NCBI RefSeq assembly: GCF_937927635.1
Contig: NZ_CALBRW010000018.1
Location: 248,001-312,000 of the forward strand
Direction of reading: 5' to 3'
Origin: an uncultured Microbacterium sp.
GTDB lineage: Bacteria > Actinomycetota > Actinomycetes > Actinomycetales > Microbacteriaceae
DNA length: 64,000 bases
Each line of letters begins with the position of its first letter. Position 1 is the stretch's first letter. The translations under genes were made by a program, and so were the position numbers. Below, in pieces: positions 15,950-24,616 of the stretch. The notes below the pieces were generated by a model. The model did not search any database. It saw nothing but the letters and a program-made list of their open reading frames with translations, and had not been told where the DNA came from.

Positions 15950-17527
15950 ATGTTCCACAGCGCCTACCCGGATGTCGAGATACCGAACGTCTCGATCTAC
16001 GACTACCTCTTCGCAGATCTCGATGAGCAGACGCTGGACCGCGTCGCCATCGTCGACGGCGCCTCAGGTGCGGAGACCACCTATCGCCAACTCGTCGGCC
16101 AGATCGGACTGTTCGCCGGGGCACTGGCGGCCAGGGGCATCGGAGTGGGCGACGCCGTCGCCGTGCTGTGCCCGAACGTGCCCGCGTTCGCGACGGTCTT
16201 CCACGGCATCCTGCGCGCGGGCGCGACCGCCACGACCATCAACTCCCTGTACACGGCGGACGAGATCGTGAACCAGATGCAGGATGCCGAGGCATCCTGG
16301 CTCGTCACGGTCTCCCCGCTGCTCCCGCACGCTCAGGCCGCCGCCGAGCGGCTCGGGCTTCCCGCCGATCACCTCCTCGTGCTCGATGGCGCCGAGGGGC
16401 ACCCGAGCCTGCGCGATCTGCTCGGCGAGGGGCACCCGGCCCCGGATGTCACGTTCGATCCGGCCACCCACCTGGCCGTGCTGCCGTACTCCTCGGGTAC
16501 CACCGGGCGCCCGAAGGGCGTGATGCTCACACACCGCAACCTCATCGCCAACGTCGCGCAGGTGATCCCGACCACCGACATCGGCCCGGAGGACCGCCTG
16601 CTGGCCGTGCTGCCGTTCTTCCACATCTATGGCATGACCGTGCTGCTGAACTTCGCGCTGCGCCGGCGCGCAGGGCTCGTCACCATGCCCAAGTTCGATC
16701 TGCTGGAGTTCCTGCGCATCATCCAGGAGCACCGCACCACCTGGGTCTTCATCGCGCCGCCGATCGCCGTTGCGCTGGCCAAGCATCCCGTCGTCGATCA
16801 GTACGACCTGTCGGCCATCAAGGTGATCTTCTCGGGCGCGGCGCCGCTGGATGGCGCACTGGCCGCGGCCGTCGCGAAGCGCCTGGACTGCGAGGTCGTG
16901 CAGGGCTACGGGATGACCGAGACCAGCCCGGCGGTCAACATCATCCCCGCAGGCGTCGACGGCATCGACAAGTCGTCGATCGGTCCGCTGATCCCGAACA
17001 CCGAGGCGCGCCTGGTCGACCCCGACACCGGCGCGGACGTCGAGGCGCCCGCATCGGGCACGAGCGTGCCCGGCGAGCTGTGGGTCCGAGGACCGCAGGT
17101 GATGGTCGGCTACCTCAAGCGCCCCGAGGCGACGGCCGAGATGCTGGATGCCGACGGCTGGCTGCACACCGGGGACATGGCCACGGTCACGTCGGACGGC
17201 ATCTTCCGGATCGTCGACCGGCTCAAGGAGCTCATCAAGTACAAGGGCTACCAGGTGGCCCCGGCCATCCTGGAGGCGGTGCTGCTGGAGCATCCGCAGA
17301 TCGCGGATGCCGCGGTCATCGGCGCGAACGACGCCGACGGGCAGGAGGTGCCGAAGGCCTTCGTCGTGCGTCAGGCCGGCGCCGAGCTGTCCGCCGATGA
17401 CGTGATGGATTTCGTCGCCTCCCGCGTGGCGCCGCACGAGAAGGTGCGCATCGTCGAGTTCATCGACGTCATCCCCAAGTCCAGCTCCGGCAAGATCCTC
17501 CGCAAGGATCTGCGCGTGCGGGCCTGA
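15950..17527 (+). CDS. AMP-binding acyl-CoA synthetase, 4-coumarate-CoA ligase-like
   Basis: 525 residues of the ANL superfamily. Motifs are present in order: P-loop YSSGTTGRPKGVMLTH, A4/A5 region QGYGMTETSPAVN, GELWVRGPQVMVGYL, the WLHTGD motif, the hinge DRLKELIKYKGYQV and the catalytic lysine near SSSGKILRKDL. It activates a carboxylic acid to its CoA thioester through an acyl-adenylate. The closest look is 4-coumarate:CoA ligase or medium-chain acyl-CoA ligase. GAAGGAG precedes the ATG. It lies 52 bp after the sensor-regulator gene in the same direction, which suggests that the imported acid is its substrate (inference). Confidence 0.88.
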   Translation: MFHSAYPDVEIPNVSIYDYLFADLDEQTLDRVAIVDGASGAETTYRQLVGQIGLFAGALAARGIGVGDAVAVLCPNVPAFATVFHGILRAGATATTINSLYTADEIVNQMQDAEASWLVTVSPLLPHAQAAAERLGLPADHLLVLDGAEGHPSLRDLLGEGHPAPDVTFDPATHLAVLPYSSGTTGRPKGVMLTHRNLIANVAQVIPTTDIGPEDRLLAVLPFFHIYGMTVLLNFALRRRAGLVTMPKFDLLEFLRIIQEHRTTWVFIAPPIAVALAKHPVVDQYDLSAIKVIFSGAAPLDGALAAAVAKRLDCEVVQGYGMTETSPAVNIIPAGVDGIDKSSIGPLIPNTEARLVDPDTGADVEAPASGTSVPGELWVRGPQVMVGYLKRPEATAEMLDADGWLHTGDMATVTSDGIFRIVDRLKELIKYKGYQVAPAILEAVLLEHPQIADAAVIGANDADGQEVPKAFVVRQAGAELSADDVMDFVASRVAPHEKVRIVEFIDVIPKSSSGKILRKDLRVRA

Positions 17528-17572
17528 GGCTGTCGCCTCCGGCATCCGCCGACGCCGGCATCCGCACCGGAC

Positions 17573-17616
17573 GCGAAAGAGCCCGCCGCCCCTGACGGGG
17601 TGGCGGGCTCTTTCGC
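17573..17616. terminator. bidirectional terminator between CoA ligase and rplQ
   Basis: GCGAAAGAGCCCGCC (17573-17587) and GGCGGGCTCTTTCGC (17602-17616) form a perfect 15-bp stem; the loop holds a further CCCC/GGGG pairing. The AAAGA/TCTTT ends give a short U-run on either strand. It ends the alpha operon on the minus strand and the CoA ligase mRNA on the plus strand. Confidence 0.9.
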
Positions 17617-17632
17617 GAGCTGTCGCTGCGGC

Positions 17633-18310
17633 TTACTTGCCGGCCTCGACGAAGCCGGCGGCCTCGGCGGCCTCAGCGGTGCGGAACCACACCTCTGCGA
17701 CGGTCGCGTCGTACCACTGGCCACCGGGGCGGTGGAACTTCATGGAGTCCTTGTTGCCCTTGATGTCGAAGCCCTCGGGAGCGGAGCCGTCCTCGAGGGG
17801 AGCGGCGGAGTCCTCACCGAAGCCGCCATCGACGAGAGCGGCCGGAGCGGCGGTCTCCTCCGCGGGAGCCTCCTCGACCTTCGCGGCCTTGGCGGGCTTC
17901 TCGGCCTTGGCTGCGGGCTTGGCGGCCGACTTCTTCACCTTGGGGGTGACGGGCTCGAGGACGAGCTCGATCACGGCCATGGGAGCGTTGTCGCCCTTGC
18001 GGTTGCCGACCTTCGTGATGCGGGTGTAGCCGCCCTCGCGGTCGGCCACCAGCGGCGCGATCTCGTTGAAGAGGATGTGCGCGGCGTCCTTGTTGGAGCG
18101 CAGGACGGTCAGCGCACGACGACGGGCGTGCAGGTCGCCGCGCTTGCCGAGCGTGATGAGGCGCTCGGCCAGCGGACGCAGGCGCTTCGCCTTGGTCTCG
18201 GTCGTCTTGATCGACTTGTGGGTGAAGAGCGCTGCCGCGAGGTTCGCGAGAAGAAGGCGCTCGTGGGCGGGGCCGCCTCCGAGGCGGGGACCCTTAGTGG
18301 GCTTGGGCAT
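17633..18310 (-). CDS. rplQ: 50S ribosomal protein L17 with C-terminal extension
   Basis: 225 residues, about 100 more than E. coli L17. Residues 1-120 are the L17 core (MPKPTKGPRLGGGPAHERLLL, TKAKRLRPLAERLITLGKRGD). Then comes an Ala/Lys/Glu-rich linker (about 125-165) and a terminal module at about 178-225 with the pattern IKGN..SMKFHRPGGQWYDATVAEVWF..AEAAEAAGF. The latter looks like the short module that annotation pipelines call the sunset domain. L17 lies near the tunnel exit on the subunit back. Last gene of the alpha operon, 35 bp after rpoA. Confidence 0.95.
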   Translation of the reverse strand: MPKPTKGPRLGGGPAHERLLLANLAAALFTHKSIKTTETKAKRLRPLAERLITLGKRGDLHARRRALTVLRSNKDAAHILFNEIAPLVADREGGYTRITKVGNRKGDNAPMAVIELVLEPVTPKVKKSAAKPAAKAEKPAKAAKVEEAPAEETAAPAALVDGGFGEDSAAPLEDGSAPEGFDIKGNKDSMKFHRPGGQWYDATVAEVWFRTAEAAEAAGFVEAGK

Positions 18311-18345
18311 AATCGTGTGACTTCCTGGTCAGAAAAGGTCGGGTT

Positions 18346-19335
18346 TCAGAAGGACTCGTCTTCGCCTGCGCTGTAGAAGTGGGCGCCGTCGAAACCGGGC
18401 ACCGAATCCTTCAGCGACAGACCGAGCGAGACGAGCTTGTCGCGCACCTCGTCGACCGACTTCTGTCCGAAATTGCGGATGTTCATCAGCTGCGTCTCGG
18501 AGAGGGCGACCAGCTCCGAGACCGTGTTGATGCCCTCGCGCTTGAGGCAGTTGTACGAGCGCACCGACAGATCGAGGTCCTCGATCGGCATGGAGAGCTC
18601 GCTGGAGAGGACAGCCTCGACCGGCGCGGGGCCGATCTCGATGCCCTCGGCCTCGACGTTCAGCTCGCGAGCGAGTCCGAACAGCTCGGTGAGGGTCTTG
18701 GCTGCCGACGCGACGGCGTCGCGGGGGCTGATCGCCGACTTCGTCTCGACGTCGAGGACGAGCTTGTCGAAGTCGGTGCGCTCGCCGGCGCGGGTGGCGT
18801 CGACGCGGTAGGCGACCTTCAGAACGGGCGAGTAGATCGAGTCGACCGGAATCTGACCGGCCTCGGCGTACTCGTTGCGGTTCTGCGACGCCGACACGTA
18901 GCCGCGGCCGCGCTCGATGGTGAGCTCCAGCTCGAAGCGAGCGGTGTCGTTGAGCGTGGCGATGACCAGGTCGGGGTTGTGCACCTCGACGCCGGCAGGG
19001 GCCGAGATGTCGGCCGCGGTCACCTCACCGGCACCTGTCTTGCGCAGGTACGCGGTGATGGGCTCGTCGCGCTCGCTGGAGACGACCAGCTGCTTGATGT
19101 TGAGGATGATCTCGGTCACGTCCTCCTTCACACCGGGGATCGTGCTGAACTCGTGCAGCACGCCATCGATGCGAATGGTGGTGACGGACGCGCCGGGGAT
19201 CGACGAGAGCAGGCTGCGACGCAGCGCGTTGCCGATCGTGTATCCGAAACCGGGCTCCAGCGGCTCGATGACGAACCGGCTGCGGTTCTCGGAGATCTTT
19301 TCCTCGGTGAGAGTGGGACGCTGTGCAATCAGCAC
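18346..19335 (-). CDS. rpoA: RNA polymerase alpha subunit
   Basis: 329 residues. The N-terminal dimerisation domain (about 1-230, with GFGYTIGNALRRSLLSSIPG) assembles beta and beta'. The C-terminal domain (about 245-310) contacts UP elements and activators (MPIEDLDLSVRSYNCLKREGI, NIRNFGQKSVDEV). The start is a GTG with AAAGGAAC upstream. It is separated from rpsK by 121 bp that contain a strong hairpin, so its level may be set apart from the ribosomal proteins. Confidence 0.97.
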   Translation of the reverse strand: MLIAQRPTLTEEKISENRSRFVIEPLEPGFGYTIGNALRRSLLSSIPGASVTTIRIDGVLHEFSTIPGVKEDVTEIILNIKQLVVSSERDEPITAYLRKTGAGEVTAADISAPAGVEVHNPDLVIATLNDTARFELELTIERGRGYVSASQNRNEYAEAGQIPVDSIYSPVLKVAYRVDATRAGERTDFDKLVLDVETKSAISPRDAVASAAKTLTELFGLARELNVEAEGIEIGPAPVEAVLSSELSMPIEDLDLSVRSYNCLKREGINTVSELVALSETQLMNIRNFGQKSVDEVRDKLVSLGLSLKDSVPGFDGAHFYSAGEDESF

Positions 19336-19411
19336 TATGTGTTCCTTTCGATCACATGCCCGCTATATGACATGTGTGTGGTGAGGTCTTGAGTTTTGGA
19401 GTTCTGCGGGC

Positions 19412-19448
19412 GGTGATGCCGGTCCCCGTGGTGGGGACCGGCATCACC
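19412..19448 (-). terminator. hairpin between rpsK and rpoA
   Basis: GGTGATGCCGGTCCCC (19412-19427) pairs perfectly over 16 bp with 19433-19448, with a five-base loop. No U-run follows on the minus strand. It may be an attenuator or an RNA-stabilising end inside the alpha operon. Confidence 0.7.
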
Positions 19449-19456
19449 GTGCGAGA

Positions 19457-19855
19457 TCAGACGCGACGGCGCTTCGGCGGACGGCAGCCGTTGTGAGCCT
19501 GCGGGGTGACGTCCTGGATGGACCCCACCTCGAGGCCGGCGGCCTGCAGCGAGCGGATCGCGGTCTCGCGGCCCGAACCCGGACCCTTCACGAAGACGTC
19601 GACCTTCTTGACGCCGTGCTCCGCGGCCTGACGGGCAGCGGACTCCGCTGCCATGCCGGCGGCGTACGGGGTCGACTTGCGCGAGCCCTTGAAGCCCACG
19701 CCACCCGACGAGGCCCAGCTGATGACAGCGCCGGACGGGTCGGTGATCGAGACGATGGTGTTGTTGAACGTCGACTTGATGTGGGCCTGGCCCAGCGCGA
19801 TGTTCTTCTTCTCCTTGCGGCGCGGCTTGCGCGCGGCGGCCTTGGGTGCAGCCAT
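19457..19855 (-). CDS. rpsK: 30S ribosomal protein S11
   Basis: 132 residues, full length. Lies on the 30S platform at the mRNA exit. Basic N-terminus KAAARKPRRKEKKN, then the family segments HIKSTFNNTIVSITD and the C-terminal PQAHNGCRPPKRRRV. 27 bp after rpsM in the alpha operon. Confidence 0.97.
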   Translation of the reverse strand: MAAPKAAARKPRRKEKKNIALGQAHIKSTFNNTIVSITDPSGAVISWASSGGVGFKGSRKSTPYAAGMAAESAARQAAEHGVKKVDVFVKGPGSGRETAIRSLQAAGLEVGSIQDVTPQAHNGCRPPKRRRV

Positions 19856-19882
19856 GAAAGTGTTCTCCTATTCCCTGGCCGC

Positions 19883-20257
19883 TTAGCGGGCCTTCTTCTT
19901 ACCGGCGACGGTGCGCTTCGGGCCCTTGCGGGTACGGGCGTTGGTCTTGGTGCGCTGGCCACGGACCGGGAGACCGCGACGGTGGCGGATGCCCTCGTAC
20001 GAGCCGATCTCGACCTTGCGGCGGATGTCAGCAGCGACCTCGCGGCGCAGGTCACCCTCCACCTTGTAGTTGCCTTCGATGTGGTCGCGCAGCGCCACGA
20101 GCTGGTCGTCGGTGAGGTCCTTGACGCGGATCGACTCGTCGATCTCGGTGGCCTTGAGGATCTCCACCGAACGGGTGCGACCGATGCCGTAGATGTAGGT
20201 GAGGGCGATCACCACGCGCTTGTCGCGCGGGATGTCAACGCCGGCAAGACGTGCCAT
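19883..20257 (-). CDS. rpsM: 30S ribosomal protein S13
   Basis: 124 residues. Sits in the 30S head and makes the B1 bridges to the 50S subunit. MARLAGVDIPRDKRVVIALT at the start, the helix-two-turns-helix IYGIGRTRSVEILK, and the basic tail with RTKTNARTRKGPKRT, which reaches the P site, are all present. 161 bp after rpmJ. Confidence 0.97.
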   Translation of the reverse strand: MARLAGVDIPRDKRVVIALTYIYGIGRTRSVEILKATEIDESIRVKDLTDDQLVALRDHIEGNYKVEGDLRREVAADIRRKVEIGSYEGIRHRRGLPVRGQRTKTNARTRKGPKRTVAGKKKAR

Positions 20258-20418
20258 GCGGTATCTCCTGGAGTGTTGTGGAGGTGTGGAGCAGCATCCG
20301 TTCCCGGGCCTCCGCCCCGAGGTGTCCGCCTCCGAAGAGGCATCCGATGCTGCCTGTGTTTCGATATTGAGTTGTTCAGTGCCGGGCCGGATGCCGAAGC
20401 CTCAGACCCGGCCCCTGC
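20258..20418 (-). other. structured gap between rpmJ and rpsM
   Basis: No gene. GCAGCATC and GATGCTGC (near 20350 and 20285) could close a long stem around further short pairings, and a GCCGGGTCTGAGGCTTCGGCATCCGGCCC-like stem region lies next to the rpmJ stop. Possible attenuation or autoregulation site; the folding is my hand reading only. Confidence 0.3.
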
Positions 20419-20535
20419 TCAGCCCTGGCGCTGCTTGTGGCGCGGGTTGCTCTTGCAGATCACCATGACGCGTCCGTGACGACGAATCACGCGGCAGTGG
20501 TCGCAGATGGGCTTGACGCTGGGGTTGACCTTCAT
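20419..20535 (-). CDS. rpmJ: 50S ribosomal protein L36
   Basis: 38 residues. MKVNPSVKPICDHCRVIRRH followed by a CKSNPRHKQRQG tail. The zinc ligands Cys11, Cys14, Cys27 and His32-type residue are in place, so this is the zinc-binding (C+) form. Lies between infA (67 bp) and rpsM in the alpha operon. Confidence 0.96.
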   Translation of the reverse strand: MKVNPSVKPICDHCRVIRRHGRVMVICKSNPRHKQRQG

Positions 20536-20602
20536 GATGTTTCCTGTTCGCTGTCCTCACCGTGCGGGCGCAGATGCGCCCGGGGTGTTACTTCTCGACC
20601 GA

Positions 20603-20824
20603 TCAGCGGTAGCGGTAGACGATGCGGCCACGGGTCAGGTCGTAGGGCGAGAGCTCCACGACCACGCGGTCCTCGGGGATGATGCGGATGTAGTTCTGCC
20701 GCATCTTTCCTGAGATCGTCGCCAGAACCTTGTGGCCGTTGCTGAGCTCAACGCGGAACATCGCATTGGGCAGAGCCTCGGACACGACGCCCTCGATCTC
20801 GATGACACCGTCTTTCTTAGCCAT
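20603..20824 (-). CDS. infA: translation initiation factor IF-1
   Basis: 73 residues, one OB-fold. Begins MAKKDGVIEIEGVVSEALPN and ends with LTRGRIVYRYR. IF-1 binds the 30S A site and aids IF-2 and IF-3 in initiation. The open frame extends upstream, but the ATG at 20824 gives the family length and start. First gene of the alpha operon, with its promoter about 107 bp upstream. Confidence 0.97.
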   Translation of the reverse strand: MAKKDGVIEIEGVVSEALPNAMFRVELSNGHKVLATISGKMRQNYIRIIPEDRVVVELSPYDLTRGRIVYRYR

Positions 20825-20930
20825 AGCCTCGCTGACGCTTCTGCAGATCGGTCGATCTGCGGTGGATGGGTGATGATCGGTGCGGCCTCTTCCGGACACG
20901 CCGGAACATGGCACAAGGCACCAAAGATCT

Positions 20931-20959
20931 ATGTTAGACCGTCTGTGCCGCAGCGGCAA
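20931..20959 (-). promoter_or_regulatory. promoter of the infA-rpmJ-rpsM-rpsK-rpoA-rplQ operon
   Basis: On the minus strand TTGCCG (20954-20959) and TAACAT (20931-20936) are 17 bases apart, a standard vegetative spacing. A leader of roughly 100 bases precedes infA. Confidence 0.65.
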
Positions 20960-20966
20960 CTCGGGG

Positions 20967-21635
20967 TCAGCTGATGAGCTTGACGAGCTTCTGCAGGTCG
21001 GCCTGGTTGCTCAGGTCCAGACGCTTCCCGTTGATCTCCACGGTGGGCGTGGCGTTGATCTGGTGGCTGTCGGCCTGCGCGGCGCCGAACTTCTTGTAGG
21101 TCTCGTCCGTGATGCACGAGGCGGACTTGTCAGCCCCCGCCTGCTTCGCGAAGTCGGCGAGCTGGCTGGTCTCCAGTCCCGGGGTGTTCTCCTCGGGCTG
21201 GTTGTCGAAGAGCAGCTGGGCGAAGGCCAGGTACTTGTCGGGCTCCTGCGAGGCGACGCACACCGCAGCACCCGCCGAGCGTGAGGAGTACTCGGTGTTC
21301 TGCGAGTAGCGATCCAGGATGGCGATCGGATGGTAGGACAGCGTGATCTTGTTCGCCTCCGCGGCCTTCTCGAGCGAAGGCCCGAACTGCTCCTCGAAGT
21401 TCTTGCAGACCGGGCACTGGAAGTCGACGAAGACGGCGACCTTGTCCTTGCCCGTGCCGAACGAGATCGCGCCGGTCTCAGCGCTGAACGCCTTGCTGCT
21501 GGCCGGCGCGGGCCCGCCGTCGGTCGCCCGGTTGTTCATCCACACCACGACCACGCCGAGTGCGATCAGCACGACGACGACAGCGGCGGAGATGCCGATG
21601 ACGAACCAGTTGGGCTTGCTCTGAGCCTGGGCCAT
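20967..21635 (-). CDS. membrane-anchored DsbA-like thiol-disulfide protein
   Basis: 222 residues. An N-terminal membrane anchor spans about residues 10-32, then a thioredoxin fold outside the membrane. The active-site motif is CPVC (FVDFQCPVCKNF) and the cis-Pro loop reads NATPTVEING. A second Cys pair (VCVASQ and SCITDE) may be structural. Members of this DsbA/thioredoxin_4 group oxidise or isomerise disulfides in secreted proteins. GTAGGAGGAATG provides a good ribosome site. It lies between map and infA in the same direction but has its own 98-bp upstream gap. Confidence 0.88.
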   Translation of the reverse strand: MAQAQSKPNWFVIGISAAVVVVLIALGVVVVWMNNRATDGGPAPASSKAFSAETGAISFGTGKDKVAVFVDFQCPVCKNFEEQFGPSLEKAAEANKITLSYHPIAILDRYSQNTEYSSRSAGAAVCVASQEPDKYLAFAQLLFDNQPEENTPGLETSQLADFAKQAGADKSASCITDETYKKFGAAQADSHQINATPTVEINGKRLDLSNQADLQKLVKLIS

Positions 21636-21733
21636 GACAGTCCATTCCTCCTACGACGGTTGACAACCTATTGTGCAGTGCCGAGACTATGCCCCGCCTG
21701 TGCGCTGACCGGCGCTGAGAACGCGGCGGCGGA

Positions 21734-22582
21734 CTACGGGATCGGGACGGGCACCACGCCGAAGGGTGCGAGACCCGCGGCGCCGCCGTCGACTGCGGTC
21801 AGGACCCAGATGCCGTCGGCGTGCACGGCGATGCTGTGCTCCCAGTGCGCGCCGTCGGTGCCGTCGACGGTCGTCACGGTCCAGTCGTCGTCCTCGACGA
21901 AGGTGGCCTCTCCCCCGGCGGTGACCATCGGCTCGATGGCGAGGACCAGCCCGGAGCGCACCTCGGGGCCGGCATCCGGAACCTGATAGTTGAAGACGCT
22001 CGGCGCCTCGTGCATCTTCCGTCCGATGCCGTGGCCGACGTACTCCCGAAGGATGCCGTAGGGTCTGCCGGACACGGCGGAATCGCCCTGCGCGAGGATG
22101 TGGTGCTCGATGGCGGTACTCACGTCGTTGATGTGCTCGGCGGTCGCGAGTGCTGCGATGCCGGCCCACATGGAGCCCTCGGTGACCTGGGACAGCTCCT
22201 CGCGGCGCGCCACGACCTCAGGCCGGTCCCGATCCGGCACGACGAACGTGCGGGCGCTGTCGCCGTTCCAGCCCTGGTACTGCGCGCCGCAGTCCACGGA
22301 GACGATGTCACCGGGCTGCAGCACCAGGTCGCCGGGGATGCCGTGCACGACCTGCTCGTTGACCGAGATGCAGGTGGTGTGGCGGTAGCCCCGGACGAGC
22401 TTGAAGTTGGACTCCGCTCCTCGATCCGCGATCAGGCGATCCGCCGCGGCATCCAGTTCCGCCGTGGTGACGCCTGCCCGCACCAGCGGTGCGACGGCAT
22501 CCAGTGCCGCGGCCGTGATGAGCCCGGGCTCGACCATCGCACGCAGCTGCGCCGGGGTCTTGTAGATCGACTTGCGGAACAT
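21734..22582 (-). CDS. map: methionine aminopeptidase, type I
   Basis: 282 residues. Removes N-terminal Met from new proteins. The five metal ligands can be placed: two Asp in VDCGAQYQGWNGDSARTF, His in GHGIGRKMHE, Glu in AIEPMVT and Glu in GAHWEHSIAV. Five bases after adk; the secY-adk-map order is the classical end of the spc operon. Confidence 0.95.
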   Translation of the reverse strand: MFRKSIYKTPAQLRAMVEPGLITAAALDAVAPLVRAGVTTAELDAAADRLIADRGAESNFKLVRGYRHTTCISVNEQVVHGIPGDLVLQPGDIVSVDCGAQYQGWNGDSARTFVVPDRDRPEVVARREELSQVTEGSMWAGIAALATAEHINDVSTAIEHHILAQGDSAVSGRPYGILREYVGHGIGRKMHEAPSVFNYQVPDAGPEVRSGLVLAIEPMVTAGGEATFVEDDDWTVTTVDGTDGAHWEHSIAVHADGIWVLTAVDGGAAGLAPFGVVPVPIP

Positions 22583-22587
22583 CCGGA

Positions 22588-23184
22588 TCAGACCAGCGCG
22601 CCGATGCCTCGGGCGCCGAGCGCCGCGGAGATGCGCGCGGTGATCTCGTCCAGCGATCCCACCCCGTCGATGCGGTCGACGATGCCGCGGGGCTCGTACA
22701 CCGAGATGATCGGAGCGGTCTCGTGCTCGTAGATGTCCAGACGGTGGGCGATGGCCTCGTCGGTGTCATCCGAGCGGCCCTGCTCGACCGCACGCAGCCG
22801 CAGGCGGGAGATGCTCTCCTCGCGCGGAACGTCCAGCAGGATGATCGCGTCCAGCGCGGTCCCGCCGTCGGCGAGGAACGCGTCGAGGTGACCCACCTGC
22901 GCGGTGTTGCGCGGGTACCCGTCCAGGAGGAAGCCGTTCGCGGCATCATCCTGCGAGAGACGATCCCGCACGATCTCACTGGTCAGCTCGTCGGGCACCA
23001 GGTCGCCGGCGTCGAGGATGGCGGTGACCTGCTTGCCCAGGTCGGTGCCCTCCTTGATGTTGGCGCGGAAGATGTCGCCGGTGGAGACCACGGGGATGCC
23101 GAGGGCCTGTGCCACCCGCACACCCTGGGTGCCCTTGCCGGAGCCCTGCGGGCCGACGATGAGGAGTCGTGCGGATGCGGTCAT
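22588..23184 (-). CDS. adk: adenylate kinase
   Basis: 198 residues, the short form without a zinc LID. P-loop GPQGSGKGTQG, NMP-binding STGDIFRANIKEGT and the DGYPRN core (FLLDGYPRNTAQ) are clear. It equilibrates ATP and AMP with ADP. The ATG overlaps the secY stop (ATGA), so translation is coupled; the frame is open further upstream only within secY. Confidence 0.96.
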   Translation of the reverse strand: MTASARLLIVGPQGSGKGTQGVRVAQALGIPVVSTGDIFRANIKEGTDLGKQVTAILDAGDLVPDELTSEIVRDRLSQDDAANGFLLDGYPRNTAQVGHLDAFLADGGTALDAIILLDVPREESISRLRLRAVEQGRSDDTDEAIAHRLDIYEHETAPIISVYEPRGIVDRIDGVGSLDEITARISAALGARGIGALV

Positions 23185-24503
23185 CTGAGGAGCCCTTCGT
23201 AGTGGCGCTGCTGCAGCTGCGCGTCGATCTGCTTCACGGTCTCGAGTCCGACACCGACGATGATGAGGATCGAGGCGCCGCCGAACGGGAAGTTCTGGTT
23301 GGCCTGCACGGTCGCCAGGGCGATCAGCGGGATCAGCGCGACGATGCCGAGGTAGAGCGATCCGGGGAACGTGATGCGGGTGATCACGTAGTCCAGGTAC
23401 TCCGCCGTGGGGCGACCGGCGCGGATGCCGGGGATGAACCCGCCGTACTTCTTCATGTTGTCGGAGATCTCGACGGGGTTGAACGTGATCGCCACATAGA
23501 AGTACGTGAACGCGACGTTCAGCAGGAAGTAGATCAGCATGTACAGCGGCTGGTCGCCCGAGACCAGGTAGGTCGACACCCACGCGACCCAGGCCGGCGG
23601 CTCGGAGCCGTCGGTGGGCGTGTTGAACTGCGCCACCAGCATCGGCAGGTACAGCAGCGACGAGGCGAAGATGATCGGGATCACGCCCGCCATGTTGACC
23701 TTGATCGGGATGTAGGTGTTGGTGCCGCCGTAGGTGCGACGCCCCACCATGCGCTTGGCGTACTGCACGGGCACGCGGCGCTGGGACTGCTCGACCCAGA
23801 CGATGAGCGTCATGACCGCGAGGCCGACCACCATCACCATCATGAACACGTCGAAGCCCTTGGCCTCGAGGATGCCGCCCATGGCGCTCGGGAATGTCGC
23901 CGCGATGGAGACGAAGATCAGCAGGGACATGCCGTTGCCGATGCCCTTCTCTGTGACGAGCTCGGCCATCCACATGATCAGGCCGGTGCCGGCGGTCATC
24001 GCCATGATGATCAGCATCTGGGCCCACCACACGTCGTTGGTGAGCAGGTGCTGGCAGGCCCCTGCGGCGTTCTGCCCGAACAGCTGACCGCTGCGGGCCA
24101 CCGTCACCAGCGTGCTGGACTGCAGCAGCGCGAGCGCGATGGTCAGGTAGCGGGTGTACTGCGTGAGCTTGGTCTGGCCCGCCTGACCCTCCTGATGAAG
24201 GGTCTCGAAGTGCGGGATGACCACGCGCAGCAGCTGGATGATGATCGTCGCGGTGATGTAGGGCATGACGCCCAGGGCGAAGATCGACAGCTGCAGCAAT
24301 GCGCCGCCGGAGAACAGGTTGACAAGACCCAGCAGGCCGTCAGTACCGGCGCTGTCGGCAAGGCACTTCTCGACGTTGGGGAAGTGCACGAACGGCGAGG
24401 GCACGTTCGAGCCGAGTCGGTAGATGGCGATGATGCCGATGGTGAAAAGGATCTTCGCACGCAGATCAGGCGTGCGGAAGATTCGCGCGATGGCGCTAAA
24501 CAA
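23181..24503 (-). CDS. secY: protein translocase subunit SecY
   Basis: 440 residues with ten membrane segments. It forms the Sec channel with SecE and SecG. Segments TPDLRAKILFTIGIIAIYRLGSN-like TM1, the plug region and the SecA-contacting loop (KRMVGRRTYGGTNTYIPIKVN) are typical. I chose the TTG at 24503, seven bases after a perfect AGGAGG, giving MFSAIARIFRTPD; an ATG 63 bases upstream would add a non-conserved N-terminus. Confidence 0.94.
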   Translation of the reverse strand: MFSAIARIFRTPDLRAKILFTIGIIAIYRLGSNVPSPFVHFPNVEKCLADSAGTDGLLGLVNLFSGGALLQLSIFALGVMPYITATIIIQLLRVVIPHFETLHQEGQAGQTKLTQYTRYLTIALALLQSSTLVTVARSGQLFGQNAAGACQHLLTNDVWWAQMLIIMAMTAGTGLIMWMAELVTEKGIGNGMSLLIFVSIAATFPSAMGGILEAKGFDVFMMVMVVGLAVMTLIVWVEQSQRRVPVQYAKRMVGRRTYGGTNTYIPIKVNMAGVIPIIFASSLLYLPMLVAQFNTPTDGSEPPAWVAWVSTYLVSGDQPLYMLIYFLLNVAFTYFYVAITFNPVEISDNMKKYGGFIPGIRAGRPTAEYLDYVITRITFPGSLYLGIVALIPLIALATVQANQNFPFGGASILIIVGVGLETVKQIDAQLQQRHYEGLLR

Positions 24504-24554
24504 GGGCGTTCCTCCTGAAGGGATTGCCGAACGTCGAAGGACGGCCGAAAGTCC

Positions 24555-24596
24555 AGGGTAACGCACAGGAGGGGCCGGATAATCTCCGACCCCTCC
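24555..24596 (-). promoter_or_regulatory. hairpin and possible promoter before secY
   Basis: GGAGGGGCCGG (24568-24578) pairs with CCGACCCCTCC (24586-24596) with one G-U, ending the ribosomal part of the spc operon after rplO. Immediately 3' on the minus strand comes TACCCT (24555-24560), a fair -10, so secY-adk-map may have its own promoter. Confidence 0.5.
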
Positions 24597-24616
24597 CAGC
24601 GTTCACAGCTGAATGC

